Positions 1 through 5,824 of a stretch of DNA of 5,824 nucleotides are shown piece by piece. Origin of the DNA: Sphingomonas sp. UBA1000. Its GTDB lineage: Bacteria; Pseudomonadota; Alphaproteobacteria; Sphingomonadales; Sphingomonadaceae. The position numbers were made by a program, and so were the translations under genes. Positions within the stretch are counted from its first letter, which is position 1. Each line of letters begins with the position of its first letter. The notes below the pieces were generated by a model, which was given only the letters and a program-made list of their open reading frames with translations, had not been told where the DNA came from and made no database searches. The stretch is from assembly GCA_002291855.1 (NCBI GenBank), contig DBAW01000169.1, positions 1 to 5,824 of the forward strand. Direction: 5' to 3'.

Positions 1-638
<638 letters not shown>

Positions 639-727
639 GTCCCACCATCAACGACAGCGCTGATGGCGGATATATGAATGCCTGCACGGGCACCGATCAA
701 AAAGCTTTCCGAACGCGCCGGCTCCAT
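639..727 (+). other. 23S-5S internal transcribed spacer
   Basis: This short spacer of about 89 bases separates 23S from 5S and contains no tRNA. Two structured pieces are visible. One is a 6-bp perfect hairpin, CCATCA at 645-650 pairing with TGATGG at 661-666 around a 10-base loop. The other is the left arm of the 5S precursor stem at 708-722. The spacer would be removed from the primary rRNA transcript during processing. Confidence 0.85.
645..666 (+). other. Small hairpin just after the 23S 3' end
   Basis: Positions 645-650 (CCATCA) pair perfectly with 661-666 (TGATGG), leaving a 10-base loop. It starts within about 10 bases of the mature 23S end. A role in trimming the precursor is plausible, but it is inferred only from position. 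Confidence 0.4.
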
Positions 728-865
728 AGCTTGGTGGCCATAGCGTCTGTGACCCACCCGATCCCATCCCGAACTCGGCCGTGAAACCAGACAGCGCCGA
801 TGGTACTATCGCTTAAGCGATGGAAGAGTAGGTCGTCGCCAGGCTTTGAAGCCGGCGCGCTCGGA
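708..865 (+). other. Pre-5S rRNA processing stem enclosing 5S
   Basis: The 15-base arm at 708-722 is complementary to 851-865 at 14 of 15 positions; the only mismatch is A713 opposite C860. The two arms surround the 5S gene almost symmetrically, 5 bases before and 5 bases after its ends. In the nascent transcript they would form a long helix with 5S looped out, the form expected of an RNase III or RNase E type precursor stem. The pairing is read directly from the sequence; the processing role is inferred. Confidence 0.7.
728..845 (+). rRNA. rrf: 5S ribosomal RNA
   Basis: This is complete 5S rRNA of the central protuberance. The characteristic core CCCGATCCCATCCCGAACTC starts at 758. The ends are set by helix I, where AGCTTGG at 728-734 pairs with CCAGGCT at 839-845, including one G-U pair, giving a length of about 118 bases. 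It lies about 90 bases after 23S and about 70 bases before the tRNA, as expected in an rrn operon. The terminal few bases are uncertain, because annotation tools often trim one or two from each end. Confidence 0.96.
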
Positions 866-916
866 TAAAACCCATTCACAATCTTCGCGACCGGTACACA
901 CCGATCGCCATACTGG
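846..916 (+). other. 5S-tRNA spacer with a hairpin abutting the tRNA 5' end
   Basis: This 71-base spacer carries the right arm of the 5S processing stem (851-865). Just before the tRNA there is a hairpin, CGCCA at 906-910 pairing with TGGCG at 914-918 around a 3-base loop. It intrudes two bases into the mature tRNA 5' end, so it would have to open for the acceptor stem and RNase P cleavage. A second 4-bp stem is possible, CGGT 892-895 with ACCG 900-903. No promoter of its own is evident, so the tRNA is presumably co-transcribed with the rRNAs. Confidence 0.5.
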
Positions 917-994
<78 letters not shown>

Positions 995-1022
995 ATAAAC
1001 TTGCTGAACCAAGTCCGCAGAC

Positions 1023-1048
1023 AAGGCCGCCCCAACGGGCGGCTTTTT
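1023..1048 (+). terminator. Intrinsic terminator of the rRNA operon
   Basis: A perfect 7-bp GC stem, GCCGCCC at 1026-1032 with GGGCGGC at 1037-1043, closes a CAAC tetraloop and is followed directly by five T (1044-1048) and a second T5 run near 1052. It lies 30 bases after the tRNA CCA end with no gene between. This is a textbook rho-independent terminator and marks the end of the operon. Confidence 0.9.
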
Positions 1049-1404
1049 GCGTTTTTGCACACCGGCACTGGCCCGTGGTCAAGCAAGTCCGAGCGCAGCC
1101 ATCGCGCAGATCTTCTGCGGCATGTGACGTGCCGGGCCGAAGAGCCGACAGCCTGCGACGCACGTCTGCGTGCTGCCCGCCGCGTCCCTAGCATCCATCC
1201 GTGTCCGTATCAGATCGACCGTGATCCTTCAGCCGCAATGCAGACAGGGAACAGACCGCGCCATCGCCGCCTGGATCGCAAACGCTCGACGGACGAGATG
1301 CCGTCTCTCCCAATCTATTGCCCTGCACGGGTCGATCCGCACCGCATGACTATAGCCCACCGGGCGTCCCACCCGATGGGACTATCCGGCGAACGGGGCA
1401 GATC
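1049..1404. other. Gene-free interval between convergent transcription units
   Basis: These 356 bases lie between the rrn terminator and the terminator of the minus-strand receptor gene. Open frames crossing the interval read as Arg/Pro-rich low-information protein with no ribosome-binding site and no recognisable domain, so I call none of them. The only structures seen are a short hairpin, GCACG TCTG CGTGC, near 1160-1173, and an imperfect inverted repeat at 1352-1385. I see no tRNA, attachment site, IS end or repeat array. Confidence 0.6.
1352..1385 (-). repeat. Imperfect inverted repeat beyond the receptor terminator
   Basis: ATAGCCCACCGGG at 1352-1364 faces CCCGATGGGACTAT at 1372-1385 across a 7-base loop. 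Twelve positions pair, A1381 is bulged, and C1360 faces A1376. On a minus-strand transcript that last position becomes a G-U wobble, so the structure is slightly better as minus-strand RNA. There is no T tract after it. It could be a back-up terminator or a REP-like palindrome; only one copy is visible here. Confidence 0.4.
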
Positions 1405-1458
1405 AAAAAGCCGAGGGCGGTTTCCGATCCGTTTCCCCCGGACCGCAAACCGCCCTCG
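1405..1458 (-). terminator. Rho-independent terminator of the TonB-dependent receptor gene
   Basis: A 12-bp perfect stem is formed by 1412-1423 with 1447-1458 (CGAGGGCGGTTT and its complement). The 23-base loop can form a further 4-bp inner stem (1428-1431 with 1439-1442). Read on the minus strand, the stem is followed by GC and then five T (A1405-A1409 on the plus strand). It begins 63 bases after the receptor stop codon. There is no T tract on the plus-strand side, so it acts in one direction only. Confidence 0.85.
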
Positions 1459-1521
1459 CGCCACTGGCCTCATCACGTCACGGTGGACCGCGACGTCATC
1501 CCCCGCAGGACATATTCAGCC

Positions 1522-3996
1522 TCAGAAATCGAGACGCGCGGTCAGCGACACGGCCCGTCCGGTGAACAGCCGCCCGCGCACGATTCCCGATGCCGGGATC
1601 CGGTCTTCTTCGATCCCGGTCAGCGCCACTTCATCGAAAAGATTGGTGGCATTGAGCGAAATCAGCAGCCGGTCGACCGGCCGAACCTGCACGAACGCAT
1701 TGGCGGTCATGTAGCCGGGCTGCTTCAGGATGTTGACGTCCTGAGAGAAGCTCTCGGTCACGCCGATGAAGACGGCGCCAACCGTGAACAGATCGGTGCT
1801 GATCTGCGGCGTTGCCTGGAACATGATGGTCGGCTGCCGGCGCGGCCGGTTGCCGTTGATCGCCGCGTTGACCAGGTCACGCACGATGGTCGCATCGGTA
1901 TAGGTCGCACCTGCGGTCAGGCTGAAGATGCCGTGGCGGAAGCTGCCTTCGAACTCGAGGCCCTTGGCCCGATAGTCGCGCGCGATGATGCTGCCATTCA
2001 CGGTGTTGATGTTCGAATCCTGCGCCTCGACATGGAAACCGGTGAGGTTGAGCGTCAGGTTGGCGCGGCGAAATTTCACCCCCAATTCGGCCTGGCGGAC
2101 CGGATCGTAAGCGGCCTGCGGGATTGCGAGCGCGCCGGTCGCGTTGTTGATCACCGCGCTGAAGGTGATGCGGTCGGCATTGGCGCGCGCGCCGCGGCTA
2201 TAGCGCCCGAACACGGCGAACGAATCCGACACGCGGAAGTTCACCCCCGTCGAATAGGACAGATAGCTGTAATCGTAATTGACCAGCCCGGGATTGGCGA
2301 GCGGGGTTACCCCGACGCGGGTTTCCGGAGCCGAGATCACACCGTCGCCATTCATGTCGCGGCTGGTCTGGCCGGCCCCGCCCTGGCCGAGCTCGATGCC
2401 GAACACCTGGCCGTTGGCGCTGCCAAAGTCGTAGCGGATGCTCGCGCCGATCGACAGGCGGCCGAACCGGTAATTGGCTGAGGCGAAGGGCGCGTTGACG
2501 TCATAATCAAGTCGCACCGTGCGCCGCTGCAGCCCCGGAAAGGCATTGAACGCGAAAATGCCGTTTTCGGTGACGGGGGCACCGGTGCCGTTGAACACGT
2601 TGAGCAGCGAGGCATCGCCCCGGCCGAGCACATCGGTGACGGCCACACCATAGAAGACCGATGCGTCGATCGCCTGTCGCGACTTGTAAAAGCCGACCGT
2701 GGTGGTCAGCGAATCCTCGCCGATGTTCCAGACGCGGCTGGCGCGCACGTCGTTTGTCATGGTGCCCAGATCGTCCTGCTGGCGCAGACGGATATTGTAG
2801 ATCCCGATCAGGCCGTTGCCGTTGAGCAGCGTCGGGTCGGCGATCGCCTGCCCCGCGTTCGGCCCGCTGGCAAAGGCGAAGCGGCCGCCCGCGGCCCCGA
2901 GACGGGTCAGCGCTGCCGCCGGCGTGAGATACTGGCTGCTGAACGGACCGAACAGGCCGCCCGAGCGGCTGGTGACGCGGAAGCGTTCGGTGACCGTCCA
3001 GCCGGCAAGTTCCAACTGCCCCTCGAACCCGATCGCCCGTTCGCGGACGCGCTGGCCGTCGCGGATGTCGACCGTGATCGGCTGATTGTTTTCATCAAGC
3101 ACCCGTGCCGACTGCAATGCGCGGGTCGAGATCGTGTCGCGGGTCGGGCGGAAGCCGGCCACGGCATCAAGCTCGGGATTCTCGTTGGTGCCGGTGATGC
3201 GCAGCGGGACCGCGTCGTAAAAGGGCGAGCGATCTTCGAGGATCTTGCCGTAGAGGCGGATATAGCCGTTCGGCAACTCCTTGGTGATATTGGCCTTGAT
3301 CTGGCCGCCACGCTGCCCGTCAAAACCGATGCGACGGGGGCCCTCACCCTGCCGGAAAAACCCGCCAATGTGGAAGCGCAGGCTTTGGGTCAGCCGTCCG
3401 CCATAGTTGAAATCGACCCGGTACTGGTCGAAATCGACCCCCGATGTCAGGCCGACGGACCCGCCCTCCTGTTCGCCGGTCTTCGAGATGAAGTTGATGA
3501 TGCCGCCGGGCGAGTTCGACGCAAAGGTCGACGCCGAGCCGCCACGGATCGCCTCGACCTGCGCCAGCGAGAAATCGGCGCGCAGAAAGGTATCGGCGCT
3601 TGCGCCGACAATGTCGCCAAACTCCATTACCGGCAGGCCGTCTTCATGCAGCTGCACGAACTTGGCACCCGATGACGACATCGGCAGGCCGCGGATCGAG
3701 ATGTTGGCGATGCTCTCGCCATTGGGGGCTTCGGACATCACGCCGGGGATCGCGCGCAGCAGCTCGCCGATCGACCGGGGGGCCATTTTGAAAATCTCGG
3801 CCTCGCGCAGCGCGCTGGTCGAGGTGGCGCTGTCGAGCCGGTCGCGTCCCTTGGCGACCCCGGTGGCAAACACCTCCTCGACCGGCGGCTTGCCCGCCGG
3901 CGGGCCATCCGGCTCTTCGCTCTTGGACGCGGCATGCGCCATGGCGGATGGCACAAAGGCCAGAACAGCAACCCCTGCCAGCAGAACCGATCGCAT
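1522..3996 (-). CDS. TonB-dependent outer-membrane receptor
   Basis: This is an outer-membrane active transporter that takes up a scarce ligand using TonB-ExbBD energy. The protein is 824 residues, normal for the family. A signal peptide covers residues 1-20 (hydrophobic VLLAGVAVLAF core, cleavage probable after AMA). A TonB-box-like EEVFATG follows at 40-46. The plug contains LLRAIPGV, ISIRGL (99-104) and the conserved block at 148-172 (AIRGG, SPGGIINFISK). The rest is a beta barrel with NLFD near 785-788 and a C-terminal Phe, the BAM recognition residue. There is no STN signalling domain and no adjacent anti-sigma factor, so FecA-type transcriptional signalling is unlikely. Residues 547-558 form an EF-hand-like loop. 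Three start codons stand in tandem (TTG 4002, ATG 3999, ATG 3996); GGGAG at 4003-4007 is best spaced, 6 bases, for the last. The ligand is unknown; iron chelate, sugar or aromatic compounds are all possible. Confidence 0.95.
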   Translation of the reverse strand: MRSVLLAGVAVLAFVPSAMAHAASKSEEPDGPPAGKPPVEEVFATGVAKGRDRLDSATSTSALREAEIFKMAPRSIGELLRAIPGVMSEAPNGESIANISIRGLPMSSSGAKFVQLHEDGLPVMEFGDIVGASADTFLRADFSLAQVEAIRGGSASTFASNSPGGIINFISKTGEQEGGSVGLTSGVDFDQYRVDFNYGGRLTQSLRFHIGGFFRQGEGPRRIGFDGQRGGQIKANITKELPNGYIRLYGKILEDRSPFYDAVPLRITGTNENPELDAVAGFRPTRDTISTRALQSARVLDENNQPITVDIRDGQRVRERAIGFEGQLELAGWTVTERFRVTSRSGGLFGPFSSQYLTPAAALTRLGAAGGRFAFASGPNAGQAIADPTLLNGNGLIGIYNIRLRQQDDLGTMTNDVRASRVWNIGEDSLTTTVGFYKSRQAIDASVFYGVAVTDVLGRGDASLLNVFNGTGAPVTENGIFAFNAFPGLQRRTVRLDYDVNAPFASANYRFGRLSIGASIRYDFGSANGQVFGIELGQGGAGQTSRDMNGDGVISAPETRVGVTPLANPGLVNYDYSYLSYSTGVNFRVSDSFAVFGRYSRGARANADRITFSAVINNATGALAIPQAAYDPVRQAELGVKFRRANLTLNLTGFHVEAQDSNINTVNGSIIARDYRAKGLEFEGSFRHGIFSLTAGATYTDATIVRDLVNAAINGNRPRRQPTIMFQATPQISTDLFTVGAVFIGVTESFSQDVNILKQPGYMTANAFVQVRPVDRLLISLNATNLFDEVALTGIEEDRIPASGIVRGRLFTGRAVSLTARLDF

Positions 3997-4002
3997 CATC
4001 AA

Positions 4003-4007
4003 CTCCC
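4003..4007 (-). promoter_or_regulatory. Ribosome-binding site of the receptor gene
   Basis: The minus strand reads GGGAG here. The gap is 0 bases to the TTG at 4002, 3 bases to the ATG at 3999 and 6 bases to the ATG at 3996. This spacing decides in favour of the third start codon. Confidence 0.6.
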
Positions 4008-4149
4008 GTCACGATTGCGGAAAGCCGGGTGGCAGGCTGTGCCGCCACCGCGTCGCTCGCGGCGCTCCTGTCAGTTTGCGGTAAAATGCCGATTGTTGCG
4101 GGATACAGGGTTTCTACGTTGGATCGGCGTGCCCTATGCCGTCGCCGGA

Positions 4150-4183
4150 CGCGGGCGGCAGTCCGGCCCGACCGCCGCCCGCG
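4150..4183 (-). terminator. GC-rich hairpin after the nitroreductase gene, probable weak terminator
   Basis: A 10-bp perfect stem is formed by CGCGGGCGGC at 4150-4159 with GCCGCCCGCG at 4174-4183. The 14-base loop can add a 3-bp inner stem (4161-4163 with 4170-4172). It starts 10 bases after the nitroreductase stop. No T tract follows on the minus strand, so it is not a classical intrinsic terminator. It may attenuate read-through into the receptor gene or protect the mRNA 3' end. Confidence 0.5.
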
Positions 4184-4193
4184 CGCTTGCGGG

Positions 4194-4868
4194 TCAGGTA
4201 AACCGGAAATGCGCCCAGTCCGCCGTTGCGGCGCGTTCGGTCTCCAGCTGGTTGGCCGGCTCGGACGGATCTTCGTAACCAATCGCCATCCCGCAAAACA
4301 GCATTCGCTCCGGCGGCGTGCCCAGGAAGCGCGTGACACTGTCGGGATACACCGCCCAGCATTCCTGCGGGCAGCTCGCCAGCCCGGCTTCGACCAGCAG
4401 CAGCATCAGGCTTTGCAGATACATGCCCAGGTCGCTCCATTGCGGCGGCCCCATCTGCCGGTCGACCGTGCAGAACAGCGCCACCGGCGCGCCGAAAAAT
4501 GCGAAGTTCCGCGCAAACCACATCCGCCGCGCCGCCTTGTCCTCGCGCGGGATGCCGAGCCGCGCATAGAGCGCCTCGCCCACCGCGAAGCGCCGGCTGC
4601 GATACGGCTCGCCGAGCTCGGGGGGATAAATATCATAGGCCGGCGTCTCGCCATGGCCGGCCATGATCCTCGCCGCCATGTCGCGCTTGAACCCTTCCAG
4701 CGCCGCCCCGCCAACGACATCGATATGCCAGGGCTGGAGATTGCCGCCCGAGGGCGCGCGCGCCGCGCGCTCGACCAGATCGCGGATCAGCGCCGGATCG
4801 ACCGGGCGGTCGAGAAATCCCCGCACCGAGCGGCGCGCGGCGAGTGCCGCGCTGACAGTCATCGTCAT
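4194..4868 (-). CDS. Nitroreductase family FMN-dependent oxidoreductase
   Basis: This is a cytoplasmic flavoenzyme expected to use NAD(P)H and FMN to reduce nitro groups or similar acceptors such as quinones or activated alkenes; the true substrate cannot be read from sequence. The 224 residues match the usual family length of about 200-230. The N-terminal FMN phosphate motif RRSVRGF is at 12-18. APSGGNLQPW at 38-47 supplies the Ser/Asn/Gln flavin contacts, GMAIGYED lies at 193-200, and N206 and R212 complete the family's C-terminal pattern. The segment YARLGIPREDKAAR (101-114) resembles what I recall of PnbA/NfnB-like nitroreductases, including one from Sphingopyxis, but this is from memory. 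The ATG at 4868 is preferred, with AAGG four bases and GAGGGG ten bases upstream. GTG at 4886 and ATG at 4862 are alternatives. It is divergent from the thiolase and precedes the receptor gene by about 197 bases. Confidence 0.93.
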   Translation of the reverse strand: MTMTVSAALAARRSVRGFLDRPVDPALIRDLVERAARAPSGGNLQPWHIDVVGGAALEGFKRDMAARIMAGHGETPAYDIYPPELGEPYRSRRFAVGEALYARLGIPREDKAARRMWFARNFAFFGAPVALFCTVDRQMGPPQWSDLGMYLQSLMLLLVEAGLASCPQECWAVYPDSVTRFLGTPPERMLFCGMAIGYEDPSEPANQLETERAATADWAHFRFT

Positions 4869-4900
4869 GTCACCTTTTCCCCTCACGTAAACGTCACTTT

Positions 4901-4929
4901 ATTCTTGCCGGGCGCGAGCGGATCGGCAA
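4901..4929 (-). promoter_or_regulatory. Candidate sigma-70-like promoter for the nitroreductase gene
   Basis: On the minus strand TTGCCG (4929-4924) is separated by 17 bases from AAGAAT (4906-4901), each matching four of six consensus bases. Initiation near 4895 would give a leader of about 27 bases. This is pattern matching only; alphaproteobacterial promoters are variable. Confidence 0.4.
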
Positions 4930-4931
4930 GA
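4903..4931. promoter_or_regulatory. Inverted repeat in the divergent intergenic region, candidate operator
   Basis: TCTTGCCG at 4903-4910 and CGGCAAGA at 4924-4931 are perfect 8-bp inverted copies with a 13-base spacer. Arm centres are 21 bases apart, two helical turns, so a dimeric regulator would contact one face of the DNA. It is the only strong dyad between the two divergent genes, apart from the weaker near-palindrome TCACGTAAACGTCA at 4883-4896. The regulator is unknown. Confidence 0.5.
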
Positions 4932-4933
4932 GT
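4905..4933 (+). promoter_or_regulatory. Candidate sigma-70-like promoter for the thiolase gene
   Basis: On the plus strand TTGCCG (4905-4910) is 17 bases from AAGAGT (4928-4933), a weaker match of four of six and three of six. The predicted start near 4940 would give a leader of about 26 bases. It overlaps the opposing candidate almost completely because both are built from the same inverted repeat. Confidence 0.3.
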
Positions 4934-4952
4934 TGATGGCGAAACCGAAAAC

Positions 4953-4961
4953 GGGAGAGGA
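4953..4961 (+). promoter_or_regulatory. Ribosome-binding site of the thiolase gene
   Basis: GGGAGAGGA is a strong Shine-Dalgarno sequence. Its GAGG (4957-4960) ends five bases before the ATG at 4966. It supports that start over any in-frame upstream codon. Confidence 0.85.
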
Positions 4962-4965
4962 CCCA

Positions 4966-5824
4966 ATGGCAGAAGCCTATATCGTTCAGGCCGTGCGCAC
5001 CGCCGGCGGCAAACGCGGCGGCCGGCTGGCCGGCTGGCACCCGGCCGACATGGCCGGCGAAGTGCTCAACAGCCTCGTCGACCGCACCGGCATCGACCCC
5101 AAGGCGATTGACGACGTCATCATGGGCTGTGTCAGCCAGGGCGGCGAGCAGAGCTTCCAGGTCGGGCGTGGCGCGGTGCTGGCGTCGAAGCTGCCGGAAA
5201 GCATCCCCGCCGTCACCATCGACCGCCAGTGCGGATCGTCGCAGCAGTCGATCCAGTTCGCCGCCCAGGCGGTGCTGTCGGGCACGCAGGACGTGGTGAT
5301 CGCCGCCGGCGTCGAATCGATGACCCGCGTGCCGATGGGCTCGACCGGCGCGCTGTTCGCGCAGGCCGGGCTGGGCAAGGCGAAGAGCCCGCGTCAGGAA
5401 GCCCGTTATCCGAACATCCAGTTCAGCCAGTTCATGGGCGCCGAGATGCTGGCGCGCAAGCATGGCTTCAACCGCGATCAGCTCGACCAGTTCGCGCTTG
5501 AAAGCCATCGCCGCGCGGCGGCGGCGACTGCGGCCGGGGCCTTTGCCGACGAAATCGTCGCGCTCGAAATCGAAACGCCCGAGGGCACCGAACTGCACCG
5601 CACCGACGAGGGCATCCGCCATGATGCGACGTTCGAGGGCATCCAGTCGGTCAAGCTGCTCGCCGAAGGCGGGATGATCTCCGCCGCCAACGCCTCGCAG
5701 ATCTGCGACGGCGCGTCGGGGGTGATGATCGTGTCCGCCCAGGCGCTCAAGGATCATGGCCTGACGCCGCTCGCGCGCATCCACAATGTCACCGTCACCG
5801 GCGGCGATCCGGTGATCATGCTCG
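4966..5824 (+). CDS. Acetyl-CoA C-acetyltransferase / 3-ketoacyl-CoA thiolase, N-terminal part
   Basis: Thiolases condense two acyl-CoA molecules or cleave a 3-ketoacyl-CoA with CoA, in short-chain acid, fatty-acid or aromatic-compound degradation or in polyhydroxyalkanoate synthesis. The frame stays open to the window end: 286 residues, about three quarters of the usual 390. The nucleophile is Cys89 in DRQCGSSQQ, the same position as the known catalytic Cys89 of the Zoogloea enzyme. The thiolase signatures GVESMTRVPM (115-124) and ISAANASQICDGASG (238-252) follow. The C-terminal GHP histidine and the second, CxGGG cysteine lie outside the window. QCGSSQQ differs from the VCGSGLQA type of classic biosynthetic enzymes and hints at a degradative subgroup, so atoB or phaA should not be assumed. 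Third positions are strongly GC, like the neighbouring genes. Confidence 0.95.
   Translation, partial: MAEAYIVQAVRTAGGKRGGRLAGWHPADMAGEVLNSLVDRTGIDPKAIDDVIMGCVSQGGEQSFQVGRGAVLASKLPESIPAVTIDRQCGSSQQSIQFAAQAVLSGTQDVVIAAGVESMTRVPMGSTGALFAQAGLGKAKSPRQEARYPNIQFSQFMGAEMLARKHGFNRDQLDQFALESHRRAAAATAAGAFADEIVALEIETPEGTELHRTDEGIRHDATFEGIQSVKLLAEGGMISAANASQICDGASGVMIVSAQALKDHGLTPLARIHNVTVTGGDPVIML

Noticed and set aside
1049..1351. Attachment site or island boundary downstream of the tRNA
   Set aside because: There is no integrase gene, no repeat of the tRNA 3' end and no change of gene type after it; the region is short and followed by ordinary genes.
1001..1714. Plus-strand 237-codon frame after the tRNA
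   Set aside because: It starts within the tRNA trailer, runs through the rrn terminator and into the antisense of the receptor gene. Its composition is Arg/Ser/Pro-rich with no domain.
1318..2481. Plus-strand 387-codon frame
   Set aside because: It is an antisense shadow of the receptor gene, produced by high-GC third positions; His/Arg/Asp-rich with no motif.
4008..4149. Promoter for the receptor gene, or Fur-box-like operator
   Set aside because: I read the minus strand here and found no convincing -35/-10 pair and no recognisable iron-box palindrome, so no site is called.
3948..5111. Plus-strand 387-codon frame across the nitroreductase gene
   Set aside because: It is antisense to a clearly supported nitroreductase and runs out of frame into the thiolase; composition is Arg/Ala/Pro-rich.
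4894..5784. Minus-strand 296-codon frame opposite the thiolase
   Set aside because: It is an antisense shadow; the plus strand carries the thiolase with catalytic motif and a strong ribosome-binding site.

Overview
The window reads as ordinary chromosome from a GC-rich alphaproteobacterium, most likely of the order Sphingomonadales. The evidence is the 23S and 5S rRNA sequence type, an initiator tRNA placed directly after 5S (the usual alphaproteobacterial rrn order), the high GC third positions, and a large TonB-dependent receptor beside a nitroreductase and a beta-ketothiolase. The order-level call is recognition from memory, not a search.

Bases 1-1048 are the distal end of an rRNA operon on the + strand: the 3' part of 23S rRNA (domains V and VI), a short spacer, 5S rRNA, a second spacer, initiator tRNA-fMet(CAT) with encoded CCA, and an intrinsic terminator. 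The 5S gene is bracketed by two 15-base arms that pair at 14 positions, which looks like the precursor processing stem. Bases 1049-1404 hold no convincing gene.

Bases 1405-4868 carry two minus-strand genes that converge on the rrn operon. The proximal one, 1522-3996, is a complete outer-membrane TonB-dependent receptor with signal peptide, plug, barrel and terminal Phe. It is followed by a strong minus-strand terminator at 1405-1458. Upstream of it lies a complete nitroreductase-family flavoprotein (4194-4868), separated from the receptor by about 197 bases that include a 10-bp GC hairpin. The two may be separate transcripts or one leaky transcript.

Bases 4869-4965 are a divergent promoter region between the nitroreductase (minus) and a thiolase (plus, 4966 to the window end, truncated). 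An 8-bp inverted repeat with a 21-bp centre spacing lies here, and its arms coincide with candidate -35/-10 elements facing in both directions. This suggests shared control of the two genes.

The thiolase catalyses acyl-CoA condensation or cleavage. The nitroreductase-family protein probably reduces a nitroaromatic, quinone or enone-like substrate with FMN and NAD(P)H. The receptor imports an unknown ligand. A common catabolic role is possible but unproven. I see no phage, IS, CRISPR, toxin-antitoxin or defence system. The most interesting points are small: an EF-hand-like loop in the receptor, the divergent dyad, and a non-canonical initiator tRNA anticodon stem.
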